A stretch of 9,097 bases of DNA from positions 1 to 9,097 of the forward strand of contig JAPOXI010000110.1 in assembly GCA_026707185.1 (NCBI GenBank), in the 5' to 3' direction. The notes beneath the pieces are model-generated. The model worked only from the letters and a program-made list of their open reading frames with translations, made no database searches and was not told the origin of the DNA. The DNA comes from Chloroflexota bacterium (GTDB lineage Bacteria > Chloroflexota > UBA11872). This document shows, one piece after another, positions 1-6,319 of the stretch. The position numbers and the translations under genes were made by a program. The first letter of the stretch is position 1. Each line of letters opens with the position of its first letter.

Positions 1-560
1 TCAACAGCCACGGCGTCTGCGTCTTCGCCAACTCCCTCTGGGGCAAATCCGGCCGAACCTGGATGGCCCCGCCCATCCTCCGCCGCGCCGCCTTGGAGGA
101 AGCCACGGCCGAAGCTGCCACCCAGCGAATCCGTGCCATGCCCGGCCCCGCCGTCGGCAACTTCCTCATCGCCGACACCCGCCACGCCCGCAACCTCGAA
201 ATCCTGGTCGAAGGCGTTCACGTCACTCAGGTCGACGACGGCGTCTACGCCCACGCCAACAACTGCACGTCGTCCATCCTGCTCCCCCACGAAGCCACCC
301 GCCGGCCCCTCCCCTACTCCGAAGGCCGCCGCGTCTCCCTCCAAACCGCCCTTGAGACCCACGCCGGCTCAATCGATACCGACGTCTGCCGCCGCCTCCT
401 CAGCGACGAATCAGGCCGCCCCGAACCCGTCTGCCGCCCCTTCCGTTCCGGCGACCCATTCGCCACAATCGCCGCCCTCATCGCCGTCCCCCACACCCAA
501 ACCCTCCACCTCAGCCACGGCCCCCCATCCAACAACCCCTTCACCACCTACCGCCTGTAG
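1..560 (+). CDS. C45-type autoproteolytic acyltransferase/hydrolase, C-terminal part (5' truncated)
   Basis: The frame is open from the left edge (first full codon at 3) to a TAG at 558-560, giving about 186 residues. The gene begins outside the window. It opens with an NSHGVCVFANSLW-like strand, then GNFLIADTRHARNLEI, a VYAHANNCTS segment, the helix SEGRRVSLQTALE, SDESGRPEPVCR, and ends TLHLSHGPPSNNPFTTYRL. This order matches the C-terminal half of the peptidase C45 / acyl-CoA:6-aminopenicillanic acid acyltransferase-like family (Ntn hydrolases): 'GN.L.AD' strand, 'H.N' strand, '..CR' segment, and a closing 'GPP..NP' strand. The family usually self-cleaves before a Cys and hydrolyses or transfers amide-linked acyl groups. 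That N-terminal Cys would lie upstream of base 1, so activity cannot be judged. The in-frame ATG at 63 is internal, since the fold begins before it. Substrate unknown. No gene follows in the next 430 bases. Confidence 0.68.
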   Translation, partial: NSHGVCVFANSLWGKSGRTWMAPPILRRAALEEATAEAATQRIRAMPGPAVGNFLIADTRHARNLEILVEGVHVTQVDDGVYAHANNCTSSILLPHEATRRPLPYSEGRRVSLQTALETHAGSIDTDVCRRLLSDESGRPEPVCRPFRSGDPFATIAALIAVPHTQTLHLSHGPPSNNPFTTYRL

Positions 561-567
561 GGCTTCA

Positions 568-617
568 ACCGTTCGTGCTGAGCCGGCTCGGAGTCCGCGG
601 AGAGCCGTGTCGAACCA
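568..617. repeat. Palindromic intergenic repeat / hairpin behind the C45 gene
   Basis: CGGCTC at 584-589 pairs with GAGCCG at 602-607 around a 12-base loop. The flanks read CCGTTCGTGCTGAGC and GTGTCGAACC. These resemble the two arms of the intergenic palindromes 'TTCGTG(G/C)TGAGC...TGTCGAAC' that are common in environmental GC-rich bacterial genomes, here with an insertion between the arms. It starts about 10 bases after the C45 stop, so it could act as an mRNA 3' end, although no T-run follows. Identity as a dispersed repeat is from memory and not checked by search. Confidence 0.4.
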
Positions 618-977
618 CCCCCGGACACAGCACCAAAGCCACCCAGCCTGACCCAGCGCCGTCCGCATCCACTCTGACGTAGGGCCGGCGTGACTGACCC
701 GCCCGTCCTTCGCGCAGCCAGCGTCCCCAACCCCGTTCGCCTTAGCCCGCCAAATGGGGAGTCTCGTCTCTAACCCCAGTCTCACCGAGGGTCCCTGAAG
801 ATCCTCGACTTCATCCCCGATTCCTTTAGCTCCTCTCCTCAATCCCCGTATTCCCCCAACCTGCCGCCCCCACACCGAGTCTCGTCCCCGCTTGGACAAC
901 GAGTCTCTGTCTCGGCTGAGCCGGCATCGGTACCTTGGAGCCCGAAGTCGCCCGTGAACCAGCGCCCCATTGCGCCC

Positions 978-984
978 GGAGAGG
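978..984 (+). promoter_or_regulatory. Ribosome binding site that decides the start of the first membrane protein
   Basis: GGAGAGG ends five bases before a GTG at 990. The frame is open further upstream to a GTG at 954, but that codon has only a GGAG 13 bases away. The choice of 990 is supported independently: counted from 990, the conserved WLAW motif falls at residues 24-27, exactly where it falls in the paralog counted from its ATG at 2009. Confidence 0.65.
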
Positions 985-989
985 CACCG

Positions 990-1640
990 GTGCCCCAATA
1001 CCTCACCCGTCCACTCGCCGACGCACCGGCCGCCGCTCAACCCTTCGGCCGCCGCTCCTGGCTCGCCTGGATCGCAGCCACAACCATCGGCTGGGCCGTG
1101 GCCGAGGTCCTCTACCGCACACTCGTCGAGGAGATCCCATTTACGTCCCTGTTACGTGGCGGCATTGGGGTCGGCGTCTTCATGGCCGTCTTCCAGGCGC
1201 TCGTCCTGCGTCGCCATCTGGGGCGGCCCGTCCGGTGGATCTTGGCCAGTGGGGTCGTTGCCGTCCTGGCGTCGCCCGTGGAAGCCTCGGCGCTTGCCAA
1301 CGTCTACACCGCCTACGGGCCTGGTGCCGCGTTTGCCGCGTCCATGGCCCTGACCTCACTTGCCGTAGGTCTCCTCGCCGGAACACTTCAGTGGCTCGTC
1401 TTGCGCCGGCACGTGAAGCGCGCGGCGTGGTGGATTCCAGCCAGTGCGCTCGCCATGGTCGCCGGCATGCCCTTGGCCGGCTTCGCAGCCATGCTCGCGC
1501 TTGCCATCTTGGACGTATTCAGCGGTATAGACATCGATCCGTCCGTCTTGGGCCTCGCCCACGGCCTCGCCGCCGCCATCACCTACGCCGCCATCACCGG
1601 CTACACCCTCCTCCGCCTCTTCCGTTCTCCCCTGTCCTGA
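990..1640 (+). CDS. Multi-pass membrane protein of unknown function, paralog 1 (internal repeat)
   Basis: Predicted 216 residues from GTG 990 (228 from GTG 954). About six hydrophobic segments can be seen: roughly residues 24-42, 58-73, 83-97, 112-138, 147-176 and 188-209, so an integral membrane protein is very likely. Two copies of a motif, QALVLRRH (69-76) and QWLVLRRH (134-141), are each followed 12 residues after the first L by a Trp (83 and 148) and an (I)xAS turn. This indicates an internal duplication with a period of 65 residues. QWLVLRR-type proteins occur in Chloroflexota and cyanobacteria as uncharacterised proteins. There is no catalytic motif and no signal peptide, and the N-terminus of about 22 residues is polar and Ala/Pro-rich. 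It is collinear with the next gene, 369 bases downstream. No function can be assigned. Confidence 0.75.
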   Translation: MPQYLTRPLADAPAAAQPFGRRSWLAWIAATTIGWAVAEVLYRTLVEEIPFTSLLRGGIGVGVFMAVFQALVLRRHLGRPVRWILASGVVAVLASPVEASALANVYTAYGPGAAFAASMALTSLAVGLLAGTLQWLVLRRHVKRAAWWIPASALAMVAGMPLAGFAAMLALAILDVFSGIDIDPSVLGLAHGLAAAITYAAITGYTLLRLFRSPLS

Positions 1641-2008
1641 CGCCGTGCACCAATCCCAGGACATCGGTTGCTCGCTGCCCACCGTGCGCTCTGGCGCGAA
1701 CGCTCGCCCCGTTCCAATGACTGCTGAGTGCTCGCGTGTCTGGCGAAGTTATGGTCCTGAGCCCACAACGGTCGGTTGCGCGTAGCCCCTGTCAGTTTCG
1801 TCCCGCAAAGTCGATAGACCGCCATCGGTCATGTCCCGGCCAACCCCGCCGCCGCGCCAGTCGCTGCGGTGCCACACCCCGCTGAGCACGCCCTTCGTTG
1901 TATCGTCGCTACTTGAGCGGCCAGAATCTGGACAAACCACCCTCAAGCCGACGATCTCCACACCGCGCGCCTCCCGATTGCCGACAATCCACCACCCCCC
2001 GGAACCAA
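1641..2008. other. Spacer between the two membrane-protein paralogs
   Basis: These 368 bases contain no convincing gene. Reading frames through them give arginine- and proline-rich translations typical of GC-rich shadow frames. A short stem (GACCG 1817-1821, CGGTC 1826-1830, loop CCAT) is present. A weak promoter candidate is listed separately. The paralogous gene's frame is open upstream to a TTG at 1898, but that stretch does not match the first paralog, so I treat it as untranslated. Confidence 0.5.
1898..1927 (+). promoter_or_regulatory. Weak sigma-70-like promoter candidate before membrane protein 2
   Basis: TTGTAT at 1898-1903 (3 of 6 to TTGACA) and CAGAAT at 1922-1927 (4 of 6 to TATAAT) are 18 bases apart. 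This would give a leader of about 75 bases before the ATG at 2009. It rests on a consensus match only, and such matches arise by chance in this length of DNA. Confidence 0.2.
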
Positions 2009-2668
2009 ATGGCCGACGACCCCGCCCTGCAGGACGCACAAGCGCTCAACGGCCGCCAGCGCTTCGACACGCAGCTCTGGCTCGCCTGGATGGGAGCAAC
2101 CGTCCTCGGCTGGGCCGCGGGAGAGTTCGTCTTTCGGGTGTTCGCTGACGCGGTGTGGGGCGCGGCCTGGCTCCGAGGCGGCGACGGAGTCGGCGTCTTC
2201 GTGGCCGTACTTCAGGCGCTGGTGCTACGGCGACACCTGACCCAGCCCGTCTGGTGGGTCGTGGCTGGCGGCGTCGGCGGCGTCTTGAGTCCGTTTCTGA
2301 GCACCCTGATCAATGCCACGGTCTACGCCGCGGTTGGGGTCCACGTCGTGTTCGTCCTAACGCTGGCCGTCACCGCGCTTGGAGCCGGAATCCTGGTCGG
2401 AACGCTCCAGTGGATGGTCCTGCGCCGCGAGACGTCGCAGGCCGGCCGGTGGGTGTCCAGCAGCGCCCGCGGCATGTTCTTCGGCGGATTCGTGGGAAGG
2501 TTCATCGGCCTGATGCTCGTCGGCTCGTCGACTGACGTCCTCACCTCGGATCTCGTCGGCGGGCTCCTCAGCGCCGCCATCTACGGCGCCATCACCGCCT
2601 ATGCCATGGTCCGCCTGCTGCAATATCAGGCGCCTGACCGAGAACTCGCCACAGCCACCGCGCCCTGA
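2009..2668 (+). CDS. Multi-pass membrane protein of unknown function, paralog 2
   Basis: Predicted 219 residues. It aligns without gaps to the preceding membrane protein over about 155 residues: WLAW at 24-27, GVGVF near 60, LQALVLRRHL at 68-77 and GTLQW at 131-135 sit at identical positions in both. It then has about seven fewer residues before the last helix (IYGAITAY at 191-198 against TYAAITGY). This makes a tandem gene duplication. The internal repeat is also present but more worn in the second half (MVLRRE instead of LVLRRH), and the last helix is followed by a longer polar tail. ATG 2009 is preferred over a TTG at 1898 because of this alignment. The ribosome site is poor (only GGAA at 2001-2004). 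Function is unknown. The next gene is convergent, 45 bases away, with no obvious terminator. Confidence 0.75.
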   Translation: MADDPALQDAQALNGRQRFDTQLWLAWMGATVLGWAAGEFVFRVFADAVWGAAWLRGGDGVGVFVAVLQALVLRRHLTQPVWWVVAGGVGGVLSPFLSTLINATVYAAVGVHVVFVLTLAVTALGAGILVGTLQWMVLRRETSQAGRWVSSSARGMFFGGFVGRFIGLMLVGSSTDVLTSDLVGGLLSAAIYGAITAYAMVRLLQYQAPDRELATATAP

Positions 2669-2713
2669 GACCCCGGTCCCCGCTCAGACAGCCCCCAGCA
2701 CTCGCAGACCCGC

Positions 2714-3754
2714 CTAGAACTTCCCGTCACGCACTTCAAAGTGCGTCGGCTTATCCAGCGTCCGCCCCCCGGCCTCCAACCAGTCCGCCGTCCACCGCAA
2801 CACCTGCCCCGGCGGCGTCATCGGCTCGCCCACCAGTTCAGCCATCCGCCCGCAGTCCACAAACAACGCGCTGTCCGATTCAACGCCCTCGAACGTCGGC
2901 TCAACGCCCAAGAGCCGACCGAGCTCGATCCCGACCTCGCGAATCCGAATCGGTTCCGTCCCCGACACATTCAACGTCAGCGGCGGCGCCGCGGTGTGCT
3001 CCAGCGTCCGCAGGACCAGGTCGCACGCGTCGCCCTGCCAGATCACGCTGGCCGTGCTCATCCCCACATTCACCGGCTGGCCGTCGCGCACGCGCGCCCC
3101 AACGTCATGCAGCACCCCATACCGCAGGTCCAGCGCATACGACAGCCGGATCAGCGCCGAGCGCGTCCCCCAGGTGTGCGCCGCGTACTCAAATATCCGT
3201 TCCCGCGCCAGGCACGACTGCGCGTACTCGCCAATCGGTTCGGGCTCCAGGTCTTCGTCCGCCCCCGCGCTGCCGGTCGACACGAACGGGTACACCGCCG
3301 CCGTGGAGAACACCACGCAGCGCGCCGCCCGGAACCGCCGAGCCACCAGCCCCGGCAGGTGCGCGTTCATGGCCCACGTCAGATGCTCCGCTCCCGTGGA
3401 CCCAAACTTGCGCCCTGCCATGAACACCACCTCGGGCGCATCCGGCAGCTCGCGCAGGAAGGCAGGCTCCAGCAGATCCCCGCTGAGCGTTTGCACCCCC
3501 GCGGCTTCCAGGCCGGCGCGGGCGGCGGGATCGCTGAAGCGCGAAACCGCAATCACTTGGCCCCCGCGCCCCGCAGCCTCAAAGGCCCGTCGCGCCATCC
3601 GGGCCGTGGTGGGACCCATCTTCCCCCCGGCCCCCAGCACCAGCAGGTCGCCGGATCCACGTGCAATGGATTTAATCAGCCCCACGCTGGGACGCGACAT
3701 CACGTCGTCCAGCGTGCCTTCGTCCGGAATGGTGTCCGGTAGCGAGCCGTCCAA
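2714..3754 (-). CDS. NAD-dependent epimerase/dehydratase-like protein (extended SDR) with YxxxC in place of YxxxK
   Basis: 346 residues with an N-terminal Rossmann fold: VLGAGGKMG (39-47) is the GxxGxxG nucleotide loop, SGDLLEP (91-97) follows β4, VVFMAGRKFG (109-118) is the β4-β5 region, and VVFSTAAVYPF (147-157) is the Ser/Thr strand. The expected active-site YxxxK reads Y177-A-Q-S-C181; the Cys codon is clear (TGC), so the general-base lysine is missing. The C-terminal half has NVSGTEPIRI and a VDCGRMAELVG segment typical of NDP-sugar epimerase/dehydratase relatives. It may bind NAD and a sugar-like ligand but may not be a normal oxidoreductase. The start is a TTG at 3754 with no clear ribosome site. 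An ATG at 3700 (residue 19) is the alternative. I keep the TTG because a short polar extension before the glycine loop is usual in similar proteins I recall. It lies 27 bases behind the GYD gene, so co-transcription is likely. Confidence 0.8.
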   Translation of the reverse strand: MDGSLPDTIPDEGTLDDVMSRPSVGLIKSIARGSGDLLVLGAGGKMGPTTARMARRAFEAAGRGGQVIAVSRFSDPAARAGLEAAGVQTLSGDLLEPAFLRELPDAPEVVFMAGRKFGSTGAEHLTWAMNAHLPGLVARRFRAARCVVFSTAAVYPFVSTGSAGADEDLEPEPIGEYAQSCLARERIFEYAAHTWGTRSALIRLSYALDLRYGVLHDVGARVRDGQPVNVGMSTASVIWQGDACDLVLRTLEHTAAPPLTLNVSGTEPIRIREVGIELGRLLGVEPTFEGVESDSALFVDCGRMAELVGEPMTPPGQVLRWTADWLEAGGRTLDKPTHFEVRDGKF

Positions 3755-3781
3755 CGTCAGGTCAGGCCCCAGGGTTGCGAT

Positions 3782-4084
3782 TCAGACGCCTTGCGCAACG
3801 TCCGCCCACTGGCTCTCCGGAAAGACCTCGATGGTCTGGGTGACGCCGCCCAGGCGTTCGCGCATGGCCAGCATGGCCTGCGCACAGGCCTGCGTGCTGT
3901 CGAACTCCATGACCATCAGCACGTCGAACGCGCCCATGGTTAGGTAGATCTCGTGCAGCGTCCCGCCATGATCCTCGACCAGCTGGCGCGTGACCGGCGC
4001 GCCTTCGCCAATGGCATCCGCCACGGATCCAGGCTCCGCCGGCTCACTGCCGGACATGCTGACCATGCTGATGTAGTGAGGCAT
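3782..4084 (-). CDS. GYD-domain protein
   Basis: 100 residues. MPHYISMVSMSG at the start, a helix holding TRQLVEDHGGTL, then EIYLTMGAFDVLMVMEF and a closing GVTQTIEVFPESQW match the GYD family (named for its central G-Y-D, here G-A-F-D). These are small ferredoxin-like α/β domains related to dimeric α/β-barrel proteins, with no established reaction. Length is normal for the family. The start at 4084 is chosen because GAGGGAA (4089-4095) sits six bases upstream and the domain begins at this Met. The frame also stays open to 4141, but those 19 residues are unlike the family. It is probably the first gene of a two-gene unit with the epimerase-like gene and is divergent from the sulfatase, with 100 bases between starts. 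Confidence 0.82.
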   Translation of the reverse strand: MPHYISMVSMSGSEPAEPGSVADAIGEGAPVTRQLVEDHGGTLHEIYLTMGAFDVLMVMEFDSTQACAQAMLAMRERLGGVTQTIEVFPESQWADVAQGV

Positions 4085-4146
4085 CGGATTCCCTCGTGGG
4101 CTATCGGTTTGCGCCGCGATTATGGCACCGGCCCGCGCCACCGCTG

Positions 4147-4154
4147 GCTAGACT
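4147..4154 (+). promoter_or_regulatory. Putative promoter -10 element of the sulfatase gene
   Basis: GGCTAGACT begins at 4146-4147 and contains TAGACT (4149-4154, 4 of 6 to TATAAT), 30 bases before the sulfatase ATG. Two nearly identical strings, GGCTACAAT and GGCTAAAAT, precede small genes A and B, which is why I report it. No -35 match is seen at the usual distance. Confidence 0.3.
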
Positions 4155-4184
4155 TCCCAGCCCACCGCTCGCAAGCACGACCCC

Positions 4185-5459
4185 ATGCCACCCAACGTCC
4201 TCATCGTCACCACCCACGACACCGGCCGCTTCATCCAGCCCTACGGCGTCGCCACGGTCGAAACCCCCAACCTCAACCGCCTGGCGGCCCAGGGCGCCCG
4301 CTTCAGCGCCTACACCACCGCCCCCCAGTGCTCGCCCAGCCGCGCCAGCCTCACCACCGGCCGCTATCCCCACGCCAACGGCACCATGGGCCTCACCCAT
4401 CGCGACTTTCGCTGGGACCTGCATCCCTGCGAGCGCACCATCCCGCAAATCCTGCGCACCGCCGGCTACCGCAGCGGCCACTGGGGCGTCGAACACGCCG
4501 CCCGCGACCCGCGGCGCATCGGCAACGACGTCACGGACGAGACCCGCGACGTCGACGCCATCGTCGCCGGCGTGTCCAGATTCATCGACGCCGACCCCAC
4601 CCGCCCCTTCGTCGTCCAGGTCGGCTTCGGCGAGACCCACCGCGTCGGCGGCCACGGCTTCGGCGGCCGGCCCTACGACGCCAGGGGCATCACCGTCCCG
4701 CCCTACCTGGTCGACGCCCCCGACACCCGCGCCGACCTGGCCGACTTCCAGGGCTGCGTCAACCGGGCCGACGACTACATCGGCCGTCTTGTAGGAATCC
4801 TCGAACGACGCAACCTGCTCGACCAGACCCTCGTGCTCTACGTCGGCGACCACGGCATCGCCTTCCCGCGCGCCAAGTGCACCCTCTACGACCCCGGCAT
4901 CGAGATCTCCCTCATCGCCCGCCTGCCCGGCAGCCCCCTCAGCGGCGGCGTGGCGCCCCGGGGCATGGCCAGCACCATGGACGTCGTCCCAACATTGATC
5001 GAGCTAACCGGAGCCGAAGCGCCACCCGATCTGCACGGAACCTCGCTGCTACCGATGGCCGCCGGCACATCCCCTGGCTACGACGAAATCTTCATCGAAA
5101 AGACCTACCACAGCTACTACGACCCCATGCGCGGCATCCGTACCAACCGCTGGAAATACATCCGCAACTTCGAGACCGGCCTGGGCGTCGAAATCCCCAG
5201 CGACATCGCCGGCAGCGGCGCCTACCGCGATGTCGCGGGACGCCTGCAACCCTCCCACCACGTCAAAGTCGAGCTCTACGACCTCCACGCCGACCCCAAC
5301 GAACAAACCAACCTCGCCAACCGCCCCGAAACCGCCGCCGTCCAGGCCAACCTCGGCGCCCGCGTCATCAACTGGATGCGCGACACCGGCGACCCGCTGC
5401 TGGACGGGCCCGTGGAGTCACCCTTCTACCGCGACACGATCGGCGAGATCTCAGGCTAG
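4185..5459 (+). CDS. Family S1 (formylglycine-dependent) sulfatase
   Basis: 424 residues, close to the size of the shorter S1 sulfatases. It hydrolyses a sulfate ester or sulfamate; substrate unknown. The activation motif is C49-S-P-S-R53-A-S-L-T-T-G-R60, where the Cys is converted to formylglycine by a separate enzyme (not in the window). Other active-site pieces are HDTGR (11-15) at the end of the first strand, GETH (149-152), GDHG (221-224) and PRAK (228-231), whose Lys is placed to hold the sulfate. The PRAKxTLYDPGI pattern recalls the sulfamidase-like branch (S1_8), but that assignment is tentative. The usual first metal-binding Asp pair is His-Asp here. The C-terminal subdomain has RTNRWKYIRN and ELYDLHADPNEQTNLA, both typical. 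There is no signal peptide, so it is probably cytoplasmic and acts on imported sugars. The ribosome site is weak. Its stop overlaps that of the VOC gene. Confidence 0.93.
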   Translation: MPPNVLIVTTHDTGRFIQPYGVATVETPNLNRLAAQGARFSAYTTAPQCSPSRASLTTGRYPHANGTMGLTHRDFRWDLHPCERTIPQILRTAGYRSGHWGVEHAARDPRRIGNDVTDETRDVDAIVAGVSRFIDADPTRPFVVQVGFGETHRVGGHGFGGRPYDARGITVPPYLVDAPDTRADLADFQGCVNRADDYIGRLVGILERRNLLDQTLVLYVGDHGIAFPRAKCTLYDPGIEISLIARLPGSPLSGGVAPRGMASTMDVVPTLIELTGAEAPPDLHGTSLLPMAAGTSPGYDEIFIEKTYHSYYDPMRGIRTNRWKYIRNFETGLGVEIPSDIAGSGAYRDVAGRLQPSHHVKVELYDLHADPNEQTNLANRPETAAVQANLGARVINWMRDTGDPLLDGPVESPFYRDTIGEISG

Positions 5460-5881
5460 CTAGGCTCCGCCCACGGGTCGTACGACCCGAAGTGCCACAG
5501 GTTGCCCTCCGGATCCAGCGCCGAATACAGCCGCCCGCCGTAGTCCATATCCTCGATGTCCATCACGATCTCGGCGCCCGCGGCTACCGCATGCCGGTAG
5601 TGCTCGTCGATTTCCGCCACGATCACGTAGGCGCTCTGCGAATTGCCGCCCAATTCCTCGGGCGTCCTGACGTGCGGGCCGAAATCACGGTTCCGGGCCG
5701 ACCCCAGCATGATCATGCCGTCGCCCAGCGTGAGCTGCGCGTGCCCGATGGTCCCGTCATAGCCGGGCACCACCAGGCGCCTGGCAAACCCGAACGCCTC
5801 GCACAAAAACTCGATCGCCGCCGCCGCATCCCGGTACCGCAAGCTCGGAACAATCATCGCCTTCCGCGATTCCTGAGCCAT
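5456..5881 (-). CDS. VOC-family (glyoxalase/bleomycin resistance-like) protein
   Basis: 141 residues with two βαβββ modules. The first is IVPSLRYRDAAAAIEFLCEAFGF (10-32) through HAQLTLGDGMIMLG (47-60). The second is AYVIVAEIDEHYRHAVAAGAE (84-104), then DYGGRLYSALDPEGNLWHFG (113-132). This is the vicinal-oxygen-chelate fold of the glyoxalase / dioxygenase / resistance-protein superfamily. H47 and E125 lie where metal ligands often occur. Members do very different jobs (isomerisation, ring cleavage, drug binding), so no reaction is claimed. The start at 5881 is chosen because GGAAGG (5890-5895) sits eight bases upstream; a later Met at residue 9 is too close to its own GGAAGG. It is convergent with the sulfatase: the two TAG stops overlap in a CTAG at 5456-5459, leaving no room for a separate terminator. 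Confidence 0.88.
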   Translation of the reverse strand: MAQESRKAMIVPSLRYRDAAAAIEFLCEAFGFARRLVVPGYDGTIGHAQLTLGDGMIMLGSARNRDFGPHVRTPEELGGNSQSAYVIVAEIDEHYRHAVAAGAEIVMDIEDMDYGGRLYSALDPEGNLWHFGSYDPWAEPS

Positions 5882-5934
5882 CGCCGGAACCTTCCGCCTT
5901 CCACCAGACAACCCAGCCTAACGGTCCGGGCCCA

Positions 5935-6050
5935 CCAGCACTCCCCGGCTACAATCGAACAGGGCGGGTGGTCGCTGACCACTTCACGTGATGTCACCTG
6001 ACCGGCGGGGACCGGGAATCCCTGCGACGGAGGAACCGCCCATGGACCCC
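5935..6050 (+). repeat. Leader repeat, copy 1 (promoter-like element, hairpin, ribosome site, start of gene A)
   Basis: Direct repeat of 116 bases matching 6320-6436 with about 12 substitutions and one indel by my hand alignment (near 89%). In order it holds GGCTACAAT (5947-5955, with TACAAT as a good -10 element), a perfect hairpin GTGGTC-GCT-GACCAC (5968-5982), the palindrome TCACGTGA (5984-5991), the ribosome site GGAGGA (6029-6034) and the first three codons of gene A. If transcription starts near 5962, the hairpin lies at the very 5' end of an mRNA leader of about 80 bases. Confidence 0.8.
5947..5955 (+). promoter_or_regulatory. Putative promoter of small gene A
   Basis: GGCTACAAT contains TACAAT (5950-5955), 5 of 6 to the -10 consensus. 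No -35 hexamer is visible 16-18 bases upstream, so the preceding GGC may matter or another factor may help. The same element, as GGCTAAAAT, recurs at 6333-6341 before gene B in a conserved context. Confidence 0.45.
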
Positions 6051-6290
6051 ACCCCGATTGTTGTGACGATTGTCAGCGTTGGCGCAGCCATGCTCGTCGC
6101 ATTCATTGGGGCGGCGTTCAGGCTGGGCGCGATGCTCGGCAAGATTCAGGAGCAAGTCGAGGCTATCCCGCAACTTCGCCAGGACGTGCATGCGCTGGCC
6201 GGTCGCGTGGACGTATTGACCGAGCGGGTTTCCCGCATTGAGGGCGTGATCGAAGGCGTCCTTTCCAGCCGCACCTCGCCCTCGGACTGA
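6042..6290 (+). CDS. Small membrane-anchored coiled-coil protein A
   Basis: 82 residues. A hydrophobic segment at about residues 5-29 (IVVTIVSVGAAMLVAFIGAA) is followed by a charged helix with heptad spacing of L, V and I (about 34-74, including VDVLTERVSRIEGVIEGVL), and a short polar tail. It is probably an N-terminally anchored inner-membrane protein that oligomerises through its coil. The start at 6042 is set by GGAGGA seven bases upstream. An earlier GTG at 5988 is in frame, but it would place that ribosome site inside the gene. Function is unknown; the architecture recalls small coiled-coil membrane proteins in general, with no specific family match. First of three tandem small genes. 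Confidence 0.65.
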   Translation: MDPTPIVVTIVSVGAAMLVAFIGAAFRLGAMLGKIQEQVEAIPQLRQDVHALAGRVDVLTERVSRIEGVIEGVLSSRTSPSD

Positions 6291-6319
6291 CGTCTCGTCG
6301 ATACCAACATCCAGCCTCT

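Larger units (their letters stand above)
561..989. other. Gene-free spacer, C/T-rich on the + strand
   Basis: About 430 bases separate the C45 gene from the first membrane-protein gene. Frames open here are arginine-, proline- and serine-rich and match no family I know. The left end holds a palindromic intergenic repeat (listed separately). The rest is pyrimidine-rich and contains GAGTCTC three times, at 759-765, 877-883 and 901-907; the first two extend to GAGTCTCGTC. No convincing promoter was found. It may hold remains of repeat elements, but I cannot name one. Confidence 0.5.

Noticed and set aside
411..1040. A 209-codon minus-strand frame across the first spacer
   Set aside because: Gly/Arg-rich, overlaps the C45 gene and the start of membrane protein 1, with no recognisable domain.
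1817..1830. GACCG-CCAT-CGGTC stem in the second spacer as a terminator
   Set aside because: Five pairs without a T-run, about 180 bases after the nearest stop; this is expected by chance.
1749..2039. A minus-strand frame in the spacer between the membrane proteins
   Set aside because: No domain, no ribosome site, and it overlaps the start of paralog 2.
2741..3742. A 333-codon + strand frame opposite the epimerase-like gene
   Set aside because: Arg/Pro/His-rich antisense shadow of a gene with a clear Rossmann motif.
3953..6001. A 682-codon + strand open frame across the GYD, sulfatase and VOC genes
   Set aside because: It is rich in Arg, Pro and His, matches no fold, and overlaps three genes with clear family motifs. 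It is a GC-rich shadow frame.
5988..6041. Possible 18-residue N-terminal extensions of A (GTG 5988) and B (GTG 6374), open in both leader copies
   Set aside because: The ribosome site GGAGG lies inside the extension just before the internal ATG, and most differences between the copies would change the amino acid, as expected for untranslated DNA.
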